From the NCBI GenBank assembly GCA_023374025.1, contig SIJG01000008.1, forward strand, positions 186,001-250,000: 64,000 nt of DNA. Direction: 5' to 3'. Both the position numbers and the translations under genes were made by a program. The DNA comes from Heterodera schachtii (Eukaryota > Nematoda > Chromadorea > Rhabditida > Heteroderidae). A model generated the notes under the pieces. The model did no database searches. It was not told the DNA's origin and saw nothing but the letters and a program-made list of their open reading frames with translations. Positions 1 through 11,390 of this stretch are shown here, piece after piece (within the stretch, counting starts at the first letter, position 1; every line of letters starts with the position of its first letter).

Positions 1-14
1 AATTTCATATTCAC

Positions 15-536
15 CACGAATTTGAACAGCTGATGAATGTGTTTTTGTGCTTTGCATAAGCTATTGAGTGCATTATGGCTAATGTTTAGCTGCTGTAAAA
101 GCGCCTCCGATTGCCGTGAAGAAGGAATATTTGCCGATTTTTTAGTCTAATAAAATTTAAGAATTTCTTCAAACAAACCCCAATAAAAGTGCATTAAACA
201 CTTTAATTGAGAATCACCTCAATCATCTCGCTCAACAACACTGAAACCATTTCTGAGGCGTTGTCTAAGACTCTACCCAAATTGGAAATAATCTCCTGCT
301 GACGTGTATAAGCTTCTTCATTTCTCTGCAAATAATATACAATTTGTCAACTCACTTAATTAATGCTAAATTTAAATATTTTTTTTTACTTTTCGGAAAT
401 TTTGTTGCTTTTTGGCGAGAAAAAAATCAAAGACTGCCGAAACTCGGATGGTTGGGTAGCCAAAATTAAACGGAAGGCAAAGGATAAATTCCGAGAGAAG
501 CTCGTTGGGGAGTTTGATTTTTCGGGGACAATCCAT
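15..536 (-). CDS. F-box-like family gene, 5' part, running off the left edge
   Basis: Three phase-0 exons read on the minus strand: 536-390 (49 codons, ATG at 536), 325-218 (36 codons) and 146-15 (44 codons). All have clean GT/AG borders, and the last donor falls at position 14, so the gene continues outside the window. Exon 1 begins MDCPRKIKLPNELLSEF and continues to IRVSAVFDFFLAKK. It closely matches first exons at 42113, 44518, 50533 and 59767, and has the LPxELLxE...RxVSxxF pattern of an F-box. Exons 2 and 3 are predicted helical (LLSEMIE, HIHQLFKFV) and resemble the two following exons of the gene at 6623-3692. F-box proteins normally recruit substrates to SCF ubiquitin ligases through Skp1. 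Skp1 binding is not shown here, so the function is inferred from the motif alone. Confidence 0.6.
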
Positions 537-972
537 TAAAAAGAATTATTATTAATTTGGTTTTTATATGCAAATGTAACGAATGAATGAGTGAATGAAT
601 GGTCACTCCTTTCGTGGGTCAGTGAAAAAGGAGGACAGTGGAAAAATCAATTTGCATTATCCAAGCGAATTATTTATTAAGCGCGGAAAAAATGAATGGG
701 ATTTTATGGCTTTTCCCTTAGGCAATTAATGAGTTATTTTTGCCTAGATTCATTTTTTGAGGGGACCATTAAATATTTCCTATAAATTCGTCGTATGAAA
801 TTCAATCTACCCGAAAAATTTCAGAAAAACCACCTTAAGAATTAAAATTTCGTAAATCAATTAATTAATTCTTTACTGCTGGATTTAAATAATTTCCGAA
901 AAGCGAACATTGATCAATTTTATTTACAAGAAAGTGAATTCATCCCCTTCCCCCCATAGGGTGAGCACTAAT
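537..972. other. Upstream spacer of the F-box-like gene; no gene seen
   Basis: AT-rich sequence with no spliceable open frame. It would hold the promoter and 5'UTR of the minus-strand gene starting at 536. Part of 540-760 shares sequence with the region around 6810-6900, consistent with duplication of the whole 5' region of this family. Confidence 0.4.
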
Positions 973-2830
973 CATTGGTCAGATAAGGAAGGACTTGGGA
1001 ATAGCAGTGATTTTGTACAAGAATCTGTGACCAATTCTGGAGAAAGGTGTCAATTCTACAACACAAAATTGGATGAAATTGGACAGTCTAAGCACAATAA
1101 AAAAACCATATTATTTAAAAAAAATTTATTTTACGAGGAATTCAAATTCATACATGTGCAAGGGGTGTCTCGAACCCCCCCCCCCCCCGTTCGTCGTAAG
1201 GGGGGCGGCTGTAAAAAAGGGAGGGGGTTGTCGTGGTACGGGGGAGGGGGTCGTTAACGAAGGGGTAAAATTTAAAATTTGTTTCCTACTATTAGAGCAT
1301 GGAGAAACCAGTAAAAAAATATGTATTTACATAAAATTGGCAGCCTTAGTCATTTGCATTATTTTAAAACTTTTTTGGAAAAAGAAGTGACTACTTACAT
1401 GTTTTTTTTTACAGGAGGGTCCGGCAGTGCCAATAGGCGTCGCCGGGAAATTTTCATAATTTTTAATGCGATATGTTAACAGATTTTGTCCATAAAAATG
1501 ACAAAATTTTGCGATTTTGAGCAATTTTTGCAAGAAAATTAAGGATTTTTAGGGGCTGGCGGTACCGATAGGCGCCGCCGGGGAATTTTTAAAAATTTCA
1601 ATTCAATTCATTAACAGAAATTGTACAAAAATTACTAATTTTTGTAAAAAAATTTTTTTTAATTTCAGAAAATTTCCGACTTTTCATCAAAAATTTCGGA
1701 AGTCGGAATTCCGTGCCATCCCTAATCAGCACAATGACCAAAATTTCTTAAATCCTCTGATAATTAATTAATAATTATTTAGTGCCATTGAAAGGGCCGG
1801 CCAATTGAGTCCCGAAATGAGTTCAAGTGACCAAAAGACTCATTGGTCAGATAAAAGCGAAATCGGGAATAGTTGAGAATCTGAAGGGGAATCCGTGACC
1901 AATTCTGGAGAGAAAGGGGTCAATGCCGTAACACAAAATTTGATGAAATTGGACAGTCTAAGCACAATAAAAAAACCATATTATTTAAAAAAAATTTATT
2001 TTACGAGGAATTCAAATTCATACATGTGCAAGGGGTGTCTCGAACCCCCCCCCCCCCCCGTTCGTCGTAAGGGGGGCGGCTGTAAAAAAGGGAGGGGGTT
2101 GTCGTGGTACGGGGGAGGGGGTCGTTAACGAAGGGGTAAAATTTAAAATTTGTTTCCTACTATTAGAGCATGGAGAAACCAGTAAAAAAATATGTATTTA
2201 CATAAAATTGGCAGCCTTAGTCATTTGCATTATTTTAAAACTTTTTTGGAAAAAGAAGTGACTACTTACATGTTTTTTTTTACAGGAGGGTCCGGCAGTG
2301 CCAATAGGCGTCGCCGGGAAATTTTCATAATTTTTAATGCGATATGTTAACAGATTTTGTCCATAAAAATGACAAAATTTTGCGATTTTGAGCAATTTTT
2401 GCAAGAAAATTAAGGATTTTTAGGGGCTGGCGGTACCGATAGGCGCCGCCGGGGAATTTTTAAAAATTTCAATTCAATTCATTAACAGAAATTGTACAAA
2501 AATTACTAATTTTTGTAAAAAAATTTTTTTAATTTCAGAAAATTTCCGACTTTTCATCAAAAATTTCGGAAGTCGGAATTCCGTGCCATCCCTAATCAGC
2601 ACAATGACCAAAATTTCTTAAATCCTCTGATAATTAATTAATAATTATTTAGTGCCATTGAAAGGGCCGGCCAATTGAGTCCCGGAAAGAGTTCAAGTGA
2701 CCAAAAGACTCATTGGTCAGATAAAAGCGAAATCGGGAATAGTTGAGAATCTGAAGGGGAATCCGTGACCAATTCTGGAGAGAAAGGGGTCAATGCCGTA
2801 ACACAAAATTGGATGAAAATGGGGATAACC
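973..2830. repeat. Tandem ~870-bp repeat, two full copies plus a partial third
   Basis: The landmark ATTGGTCAGATAA recurs near 975, 1843 and 2714, giving a period of about 870 bp. The first two copies are nearly identical over their length, including a C-tract of 14-15 bases, a G-rich block and a GGCGCCGCC-type segment. Only short coding-looking frames occur, and those on both strands are simply repeated. I call this a recent tandem duplication of non-coding DNA. GGCGCCGCC-type pieces of the same kind recur near 35813, 57985 and 61500, so part of the unit is a dispersed repeat. Confidence 0.85.
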
Positions 2831-2904
2831 AATGATTAAGCAAAATAAAAATAATAATTTTAAATAGAAATTTTTATTTTACAAGGAATTCAAATTGGGG
2901 ACTA

Positions 2905-3012
2905 GGTCGTTTCGGCGCGGCCGTTTCGGCGCAGCCGTTTCGGCGCAGTCGTTTCGGCGCAAGGGTCGTTTCGGCGCCGCCGTTTCGGCGCAAGGGTCGT
3001 TTCGGCGCGAAA
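2905..3012. repeat. Short GC-rich repeat cluster (GTTTCGGCGC motif)
   Basis: About seven imperfect copies of the decamer GTTTCGGCGC separated by 3-8 bases lie in an otherwise AT-rich region. The style matches the clustered GGCCGCAAATGTCC motifs forming the arms of the fold-back element at 45382-46312. This may be one arm of a similar element whose partner was lost. Confidence 0.75.
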
Positions 3013-3691
3013 CCAAATCTAAAAACATGAATCGTATTAAGTTTTGAGCGATTTAATTTTCAATAATTAAGTTTTTTATAAAAAAGTAGAAATACAATAA
3101 CAAATAAAAAGTTTTTCCTTCAGAAATACAGTAAAAAGCCTAAAAAAATTTTGAACGAACCTATTTTTGCCTATTTTGGCCTTTTGCCCAAAATTTGTTA
3201 ACAAAAAAGCAATAAAAAGGAATATTACACCCTTAAGAATAGCCCTAAAAATTTTTGAAAAATACACCCCTAAGAATCGACCCAAAAAATTTTGCTGCTA
3301 AAATCGTTTACACCAACTTGACCAGATCACTCCTTCATGGTGATCTAAAAATCCGAAAATGGCTTGAAATCCCGAAATTTTCCGAAAAAATTTCAGCCCG
3401 GATTTTGAGACATATGCCTATAATTTTTTTTTTGCTAACTTGCTATGGCCTAATACGCACGAAAAACGAGTTTTTAATGATGTAAGAGACTTTTTTGATC
3501 ATTATCAAAAGTTATATAAATAGGAATTTTTTCAGAATTTTGGGTAAGCTGTGAAATAGTTTTTCAAGTTTGAGTCAAGACTTTTTCTTTAAAATTATTT
3601 GATCAATTTTATTTTTACAATGAGAAGCAACGACAACATTTCATTAGGTCACTGATATTGGCAATTAAAAAGCAACAAATTGCCATTTCTC
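3013..3691. other. Intergenic stretch with dispersed repeat
   Basis: No spliceable coding frame is visible. The segment around 3250-3290 (ACACCCCTAAGAAT and flanks) is closely related to 38460-38560 and 38925-38960, marking an old dispersed repeat. The 3' end of the minus-strand gene ending at 3692 must lie here. Confidence 0.4.
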
Positions 3692-6623
3692 TCACAATTT
3701 CTTTTGCTGTTTCGGCTCTTCTTTTATCAGATCGACAATTTTGAATGATGATCCCTTCCTAGCTAATGGTGGCTTCTCCGTCATCCCCGTGTCGGCCGCG
3801 TTTTCTTCCATTGGTTCTGTCACGGTTTTCGACGTGCCCTCCAATTCCGCCAATTCCGTACCGTCCTCTTTTGCCAACGGTTCAGTCGCCGCCGTGTCCG
3901 CCAATTCCGTCTGTTCCGTGCCGTCCAATTTTGCCAACGGTTCAGTCGCCACCGTGTCCGCCAATTCCGTCTGTTCCGTGCCGTCCAATTTGGCCTAGAG
4001 TGGAGGGGGGGGGGGGGGGGCGGGTCGGCAAACATAAAAAGGTACAAAAATTAAAAATTTGGCATTTACAGTAAGACAATTGAATTCGCAATTAATTAAC
4101 TAACAGAAATTTAATGCATTTCCTGTGTGCTTTTTCAGATTGTGGTACCTTCCCCGGCTTTTGCAACGGTTCAATCACCACCGCGTCCTCCTCCAAGTTC
4201 TCCATGGCCACCAGGCCTTCCAAATCTTGCAACGGTTCAGTCGCCGCCGTGTCCGCCAATTCCGTCTGTTCCGTGCCGTCCAATTTGGCCTAGAGTGGAG
4301 TGGGGGGGGGGGAGGTCGGCAAACATAAAAAGGTACAAAAATTAAAAATTTGGCATATTACAGTAAACCAATTGAATTCGCAATTAATTAACGAACAGAA
4401 ATTTAATGCATTTCTTGTGTGCTTTTTCAGATTGTGGTACCTTCCCCGGCTTTTGCAACGGTTCAATCACCACCGCGTCCTCCTCCAAGTTCTCCATGGC
4501 CACCAGGCCTTCCAAATCTTGCAACGGTTCAGTCGCCGCCGTGTCCGCCAATTCCGTCTGTTCCGTGCCGTCCAATTTGGCCTAGAGTGGAGTGGGGGGG
4601 GGGGAGGTCGGCAAACATAAAAAGGTACAAAAATTAAAAATTTGGCATATTACAGTAAGACAATTGAATTCGCAATTAATTAACTAACAGAAATTTAATG
4701 CATTTCCTGTGTGCTTTTTCAGATTGTGGTACCTTCCCCGGCTTTTGCAACGGTTCAATCACCACCGCGTCCTCCTCCAAGTTCTCCATGGCCACCAGGC
4801 CTTCCAAATCTTGCAACGGTTCAGTCGCCGCCGTGTCCGCCAATTCCGTCTGTTCCGTGCCGTCCAATTTGGCCTAGAGTGGAGTGGGGGGGGGGGAGGT
4901 CGGCAAACATAAAAAGGTACAAAAATTAAAAATTTGGCATATTACAGTAAGACAATTGAATTCGCAATTAATTAACTAACAGAAATTTAATGCATTTCCT
5001 GTGTGCTTTTTCAGATTGTGGTACCTTCCCCGGCTTTTGCAACGGTTCAATCACCACCGCGTCCTCCTCCAAGTTCTCCATGGCCACCAGGCCTTCCAAA
5101 TCTTGCAACGGTTCAGTCGCCGCCGTGTCCGCCAATTCCGTCTGTTCCGTGCCGTCCAATTTGGCCTAGAGTGGAGTGGGGGGGGGGGGAGGTCGGCAAA
5201 CATAAAAAGGTACAAAAATTAAAAATTTGGCATATTACAGTAAACCAATTGAATTCGCAATTAATTAACGAACAGAAATTTAATGCATTTCTTGTGTGCT
5301 TTTTCAGATTGTGGTACCTTCCCCGGCATGTTAATAAATAGGGTTCAAAAAATAGAAAATTATTTTGGTTGGTTTTCACAAAAATGATAAATTATATTCA
5401 TTTTTTTTATTAAACACGATTTTTAATACCGTATTCAATCTTCAATGAAAGTTCATTTAAACGATTTTAGACAAAAAAAGGAAACTCGAAAAATTTGAAT
5501 TTTCGACTTTTTGTTCAATTCATGTCCGGGATTCGTAATTGTTCGAAATGAATTAGTGTTCAGTAACCCCGAAAACCCTTTTTTAACTCAGTTGTTCCCG
5601 TAAAAAAGAGAGCAACGAAAAGATTTCGAACAAGCGGAATTTATGAAGAGATTTTATTAGCCAAAATTAAAATCCAAAATGGTATAAAACCGAGCCAATT
5701 AAGCCCAATGGCATCAAATTTAAATGCAATTTCCGACTGTAAGCCTTTGTTTTACCTTTTTCGATGAGATTCCGGTGTCGTCGGTGTCAATGCGGCGTTT
5801 TGATGTGGAGGACGCGTCAGGTTTTACTTCCAGCTTTTCAGTAACCTTCTTTTCAGTAACCTTTTGAAAAAATGAATTTATATTTTTAATATTTTTTGGT
5901 CTGATAATTAACTTTTTTAACCCAATGAAATGACCCAATACTTTCAATTTTTTAGGCCCGTACTAATGATGAAATGACGTTTTTTAAATGGTAAATCTCT
6001 TCACTTAAAAATGAGGAAATTAATCACAGGGCTCACAATTTGATGAAAATCTCTGAAGAAATTACATGCAAGTTTTGAAAAAATTTTCCCGACAGCGCCT
6101 AAAAGCTCACGCAAAAACATTTTATTGATTTTTTCGTTAGGTAAATTTTTAAAAAATTCCTGATTTTTTTGACGACTTCAAATGATGATTTTAGTCAGCT
6201 AAACTGTTGTTTTGAAAATTTTCACCATGTATTTGATGAACTGCAAAAGACTCTTGGCATTGTTGCTGAATTTACGGACAGCATCAATGGCGTTTGTTTC
6301 ATAGCATTCAATGTCACTCGCCTGGGTATTCTTAAATAAATCCAAATTTATGATTGAGCAGTTATGAAAAAATTTGCTAATTTTAATAGTTAGGTAATGA
6401 TCAAGCGCCGTAAAGAATTGAACCAAATTTATAGATACCTATTTAGTTTAATTTTAAAAAATTCCTTTAATGAGCTCCAGTGAAAAAGAAGCTAAATGTT
6501 TAAATTGGTAATCACCTCATTGATAGACTGGACCAATTGCAAAAGGAATTTTGTGGCATTGGATAAATTAGTGGCAGAATTGGCAAAAGCCTTTTGCTGC
6601 TTTTCCATCGCTTGTTCAAAAGT
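3692..6623 (-). CDS. Repeat-exon acidic protein of the F-box-like family (5' end broken or unknown)
   Basis: Eight consecutive phase-0 exons read on the minus strand: 6623-6516, 6330-6226, 5860-5756, then four almost identical 141-bp exons (5165-5025, 4873-4733, 4581-4441, 4289-4149) and a last exon 3994-3692 with stop. Together they encode about 394 residues. The first two are helical (KQQKAFANSATNL; FSNNAKSLLQFIKYM). The third is charged (VTEKKVTEKLEVK). The 47-residue repeat begins AKLDGTEQTELADTAATEPL and is strongly acidic. The last exon carries two shorter related units and ends EEPKQQKKL. The exon where an F-box-like start is expected (6812-6670) has no ATG and an in-frame stop. The gene therefore either starts elsewhere or is a pseudogene with an intact 3' half. 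I know no matching family for the repeats. Confidence 0.6.
4030..5330 (-). repeat. Four tandem 292-bp exon+intron units plus a truncated fifth
   Basis: Landmarks recur at exactly 292-bp steps (4127, 4419, 4711, 5003; a remnant at about 5295-5328). Each unit holds one 141-bp exon with its acceptor (CTCTAG), donor (GTACC) and a C/G homopolymer tract in the intron just outside the acceptor. Differences between units are confined to a few bases and to homopolymer length. The low divergence shows very recent amplification or homogenisation. The fifth copy breaks off at 5328 in an unrelated sequence. Confidence 0.95.
5460..5585. repeat. Fragment of the 34839-type fold-back element
   Basis: The run around 5489-5560 (TTTGAATTTTCGACTTTTTG and following) matches the inner right arm of the element at 34839-35288, including the GGTCCGGGGTTCG-like and TTCGAAATG segments. 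No opposite arm is present, so this is a decayed or partial copy. Confidence 0.5.
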
Positions 6624-6669
6624 CTGGAAACAATATACATTTAGCAACTCGAGTAATAATACTCTTTAC

Positions 6670-6812
6670 GAAAGTTTTGTTTCTTTTTGATGAGAAAAAA
6701 ATTCAAAGGCTGCACAAATTCGGGTTTTTAGTTACCCAAAATCATAACGAAGGGCAAGAACTAATTCCGAAAGAAGCTCGTGGAGGAGTTTGATTTTTTG
6801 GGGCTGAATGGG
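6670..6812 (-). pseudogene. Degenerate F-box-like first exon
   Basis: Read on the minus strand this aligns with the exon at 536-390. It encodes KIKLLHELLSELVLALRYDF and then hits a stop (TAA) where relatives continue with the RWxxxRVS segment. The ATG position is ATT, and the sequence at the donor is changed. It sits directly upstream of the exon at 6623-6516, exactly where the first exon of that gene should be. The loss is seen in the sequence; whether the rest is still expressed from another start is unknown. Confidence 0.6.
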
Positions 6813-7051
6813 ATTTTATTTAAGCGATTAATGAGATTTTTTGCCCATATCCTTTTATTTTTAGGTAATTAAAAAAATTATTTTTCAATGGTTATGCTTA
6901 TGTTCCTTTAAGTTCATCGTATGACATTCAATTGCAATTGTAAATCGATGATGTTTCGAATATGAAGCCAGTAAACTAAACAATAAAATCTATTTTTTTT
7001 GTTATCCATTTTTTCCGCGGATTATGAATTTAATTTTTTTGTAATTCACTT

Positions 7052-7733
7052 TAGGCGTCCAATCAGTGACAATCTCATAGACCATAACTTTTTTTAACTT
7101 AGTCAAGGCCCATATTCCTTTTATCAAATGATAGCTTAAATTCTATAGAATTTTTGATTAACAAATTTTGGACAAAATGCAATAAATAGTATTTTTATAC
7201 TAAAATAATAACTGAGTTTTGTGTTTCTCAGTGTATATATTTTTAAATTAATGTCAATTTTTGCCCTTTCTTGGGCAATGGTGTGGAAATGTGGTCCCGA
7301 TAGGAAAATAATAAAATCACAAAAGGAAATTTTCTGGTGTTAAAAAGGTGCTGAACACCAATCTAAACTAATTTTGAAAAACATTGATTTGGTTTGTAAT
7401 TTTTCATCAAGTACTTGATTTTTTCAAAAAATTTTTACTTTCCAATGAATTTGGGGTAGAAAAGTGCGTTGATCGCGAACCTGAGCTCGGGTTTTCAAAA
7501 TAATGTCTTTGTCCTATAAAATCTGTGTATAAGTTTTTTACGCCCAACAAATTTTCTTAAGTTTAAAAATCAAGTACTTGATGAAAAATCATAAACACAA
7601 TCAATGATTTCTTGTATTCATGAATTCCTGGTACCCTAAGCTTTCGTCTGATACCAAGAATGTAAGCATTAACTTATTGTTAGTACAATAATTTATGATC
7701 AAAGATCTTTGTTGGTTATTGATTGGACGCCTA
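7052..7733. mobile_element. MITE-like element with TAGGCGTCCAATCA inverted ends
   Basis: The left end TAGGCGTCCAATCA (7052) is matched by its exact reverse complement ending at 7733. TA at both ends would fit a Tc1/mariner-type target. A second inverted pair lies inside (about 7362-7435 against 7550-7610, core ATCAAGTACTTGAT). No transposase frame is present, so this is non-autonomous if mobile. Confidence 0.7.
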
Positions 7734-8166
7734 GTACAAGCGCAGAAATTGCACTTGAAAAATACAAAATGCCATACGATGAACCTTTATCTTATCATTG
7801 TAGTTGATAAAAAAAATGCCTACCGTTTTCACCATTCCGAGTCACACGTAATTTGATAATTTTAAAATTTTCAGGGCACGGCACGCTAAACTATGATTTC
7901 AAGAAAAATTAATAAATTTCAAAATGTACATGCGTGACAATTCAAATCACCTCATTAAAAAATAGGAATGTAAAGCGAAAGCAATTTATCGAAATTTTTA
8001 AAATTCGGTGCAAACATTCTGACTGTCAATGAAACAAAAACTCCATCGAGAAAGCGTTGCTTTGCGTTCTCAGGACGGCGTGCCAACTGTGTCATTGGTT
8101 CACTTCAAAATTAATTAAATTAATACAACATCAATTAACATTTTTAAAAAATGCCATAAAACTTAC

Positions 8167-8324
8167 GGACGCCGAAGACGCTCTGTCGTGGCGATGTACA
8201 GAAACCGGATCAGTAACCAATGGAGAGGAAGGAGAAGTCACCAATGCAACGGTGATGAAACAAAACACAAAGCTCTTCACTTGAGAAGCACCGCTTTTAG
8301 CACTTTCGTTGACTTTATCATTAA
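8167..8324 (-). other. Exon-like segment related to the array units
   Basis: The minus strand has a strong acceptor (TTTTTTCAG) just upstream of 8324 and a donor (GTAAGT) after 8167. Between them is an open frame that includes NESAKSGASQVKSF and a hydrophobic run FVFCFITVALVTS. The same pattern (VEEIAKSxExLKRFxLCSVAITPVTSA) is recognisable in the unit frames of the arrays at 9.3-11.4 kb and 54.8-58.8 kb. It may be the least degenerate member and could be a real exon of the gene downstream. No start codon was found. Confidence 0.3.
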
Positions 8325-9289
8325 CTGAAAAAATATAGTATTAAAATTAGATAAATTATCCAGTCGAAGTGGGAGTTTGTAAAAAGGCAATTCTTAAATT
8401 TTCTTATATCTGAGCTTTGTTCAACGGAATTTCTCACAACAAAAAAATTCGAATGAAATTCTAGTCTTTTCGAAAAAAATTATTATTTTTTTATTGTAAA
8501 ATTTTTTAGTGAAGTTTAAAAAAATTGAACTTAACTCCGCTGAACGAACTGCCATTGACCAAGCATAATTGTCGGTTACAAAATGTGTAACATTTAATTT
8601 TGAAAACGCTAACGCTCACAATCAGAGGCATACAAAACGCCAAAAACTGCGAACTGCGGAAAATGTGGGAATGCCGCGTAATGTTCAGGAATTGGGCCAG
8701 ACAATGCCCATTCAAGTGGAGTTGTTGTTGTTATTGTAGAGAATGGCGAAGTCACCGAACCATCGACGGTTAAATTCGCATCCGCCGATGTCACTGGCGT
8801 AAGGCGACACAACTGAAACTGTCAAAGAAATTATCGCTTTTGGTAGTTCTTTGAGTGAGAATCTGCCAACAAGTCCATTCTTAAAATTCAAGCCGATGAA
8901 AAAAAAAATTTTGGAATGGCACCCGTTGCTGTTCGGGACAAAAACAATTTTTCTGTTGTTTTTTGAAAAATTTCATCGCTGGGGTGAAAAAATGGGAATT
9001 TGTAGTAGTTTTCGCAAAAAAAAATGATACGTTTTTGCCTTTTTGGGGTCAAATTTTCAAAAACACTGGTCCAATGGGGTCCACGCCGAGTAGAATTTTT
9101 GGAAATTTTTACCCTCTCTTTATAATTAGAGGTTAGAACAATTTTGAACGGTTACCCGAACTCATTTTTTGCTGACTCCAATGTTTTAATCGGCTTCTGG
9201 TCAAAAAATTCATTCGCCCATTATTAATGGAGGGGAGAGTGAAGCGAATTTCAAAGTGAAATTAGTTACTAAAATATCCCAAAAAAAAC
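8325..9289. other. Decayed array unit and spacer
   Basis: The part at 8690-8830 contains a diverged, minus-oriented piece of the array unit (CGCCAGTGACATCGGCGG-like core). The remainder is AT-rich with no supportable gene. Confidence 0.4.
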
Positions 9290-11390
9290 CACTAACCTCA
9301 TCACTGTGCAAGTGTTGAGCACAAAGTGCACGACATTTTTGGAAAACGCCATGGCACAAACGGCGACGAATTCGGATCGCCAATGACACTCTGTGCCGTG
9401 GCAAAACTCAGAAAGGCGAAGTCACTGGAGAGAATGGCAAAGTCACACGACAGTCGACGGTCAATTCGCACTGACCAAAGGCACCCGCGTAATGGCGACA
9501 GAACACAACGGAAAGCGTTTCGGGAAGTTCAAGGCTTTTGGCATTTTTTTCGACTGACAATGAGCATTTTGCGGGGGTCACCCTGAAAATGAAATAAGAA
9601 ATTCGACGGTTTGTCCATTTTTAGTCATTTTTGAAAAGGAAGGGTGGTGAACTTAAATTCCTTTGACTAAGAATCTCAAAAAGAGTCAATTCTAGGAAAG
9701 GCAAAATTAATTGGATAATTTGTCTCGCCTCACATGAGTAAGTTCCACCAAAAAAAGAGGCAAAATTTTTTTATGCAAAAAAAAAAATTTGAAAAAAACC
9801 ACGAACCTCAGCACTGTACAAATGTTCAGCGCAAACAAAGTGCGCGCATATTTTAAAAAAGGCACGGCACAAATGGCGACGGCATTCGGATCGCCCAACA
9901 CTCTGTGCCGTGGCGATACTCAGAAGGGCGATGTCACTGGAGAGAATGGCGAAGTCAACCGACAGTCCACGGTTACTTCGCAGTCGCCGAAGTCAACCGG
10001 CGTAATGGCGACAGATCACAGCGGAAAAACGTTTCAAAATTATTCGCTTTTGACAATTAGTAGTTGGCGGAGTCGCCCTGAAAATTGGAAGATTTGTCTA
10101 ATTTCAGTCAATTTTGGTGGGGTTGGGGTGATGAGTATTTCAAAAAAAAACAATGAAAACCTCATCAATGCTCAAACGTTCAACGCAGAATGTGTGAACA
10201 AATTATAGTACAAATTTGTTCTCGCCTTCACTTCACTTTTGTCTCAAATTTTGCTCAATGCTTTGAAAATGCCGCGGCACAGAAAAAGCGATGGAACATT
10301 TCAAAAAAACTAAAAAGCGTTTACAGTGTAATTTCCAAATGAATCCATATAATCACTCACCCATCATTTGGGTTGTGCCCCCTTTTCTCAACAAATTTTG
10401 AAAATGACGCGGCACAAATTGCGACGGCATTCGAATCGTCCAACACTCTGTGCCGTGGCGACACTCAGAGTGGCGGTCACCGACCGTCGACGGTTACTTC
10501 GCATGCACCAAAGGCAACGGCGTAATGGCGACGGAACACAGCGGAAAACGATTCTTGAAAGTTCATTTTTGGCAATTTCTTCAACCGATTGGACGATTTG
10601 TGCAATTTTTGTCAATTTTGAAGGGCATGTTGAAAACGTACTTAAACTGAGCGTATTAATGAAAAATTAAAAACAATGCGAACCTCATCAATGCTCAAAC
10701 TTCAGCGCAAAATATGGTCAACAAATTGTTCTCCGCCTTCACTTCATTTTTGTCTCAAAGTTTGCTCAATGCTTTGAAAACGCCGTGGGACAGAAACACA
10801 GAAAAAGCGTTGGAATATTTCCAAAAAACTGAGTTTATATTTTAATTTCCCAAAATGAATCCATTTTCACTCACAAATCATATTTGGATTGTGTCCGCCT
10901 TGTTTCTCAACAACTTTTTGAAAACGCCGCGGCACAAATCGCGACGGCATTCGGACAGTCAAGACACTGTGCCGTGGCAATATTCAGACGGACGAAGTCA
11001 CTGAATCAGAAAGACCAGGTCAACGGGCAACCCTCAGTTACTTCGCACTCGACGAACTCAACCGGAGTAATGGCGACGGAAAACATTTCACAAATTCTGC
11101 GCTTTGGACAATTTCTTCGACCGAGAATTTTTAAGTTGGTGGAGTCACCCTGAAAATTGGAATATTTGAAAATTTCAGTAAATTTTGGAGGGTGGGGGGT
11201 GAAACTCCGCCATCACTTTTGTCTCAAATTTTGCTCAATGCTTTAGAAACGCTGCGGCACAGAAAAAGCGATGGAACACTCAAAAAACTGAAAAGCATTT
11301 TAAAAATGGGATTTCAATGAATGCGATATTCACTTATCCATCGCATTTGGTCTCTCCGTAACCAAACTTTTTCGCCTTTCAGAAGGGCGA
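9290..11390 (-). repeat. Left array: about four to five degenerate ~520-bp units, minus orientation
   Basis: A GC-rich core with CGGCACAAA..GCGACGG..CATTCGGATCG recurs near 9346, 9867, 10405 and 10922, with a further fragment near 11243. Spacing is 515-540 bp. Each core is followed by CACTCTGTGCCGTGGC, an AGTCACTGGAG-type block, and GGCGTAATGGCGACGG. Frames are open in places (for example AQIATAFGSPNTLCRGD), but small insertions and deletions put the copies in different frames and several have stops. I therefore annotate a repeat derived from duplicated exon-bearing units, not a gene. The same family recurs in opposite orientation at 54.8-58.8 kb. Confidence 0.8.

Noticed and set aside
3741..5341. 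Plus-strand Pro-rich frames across the 292-bp repeats
   Set aside because: They are shadows of the minus-strand acidic exons; only the minus frame has consistent splice sites and phase.
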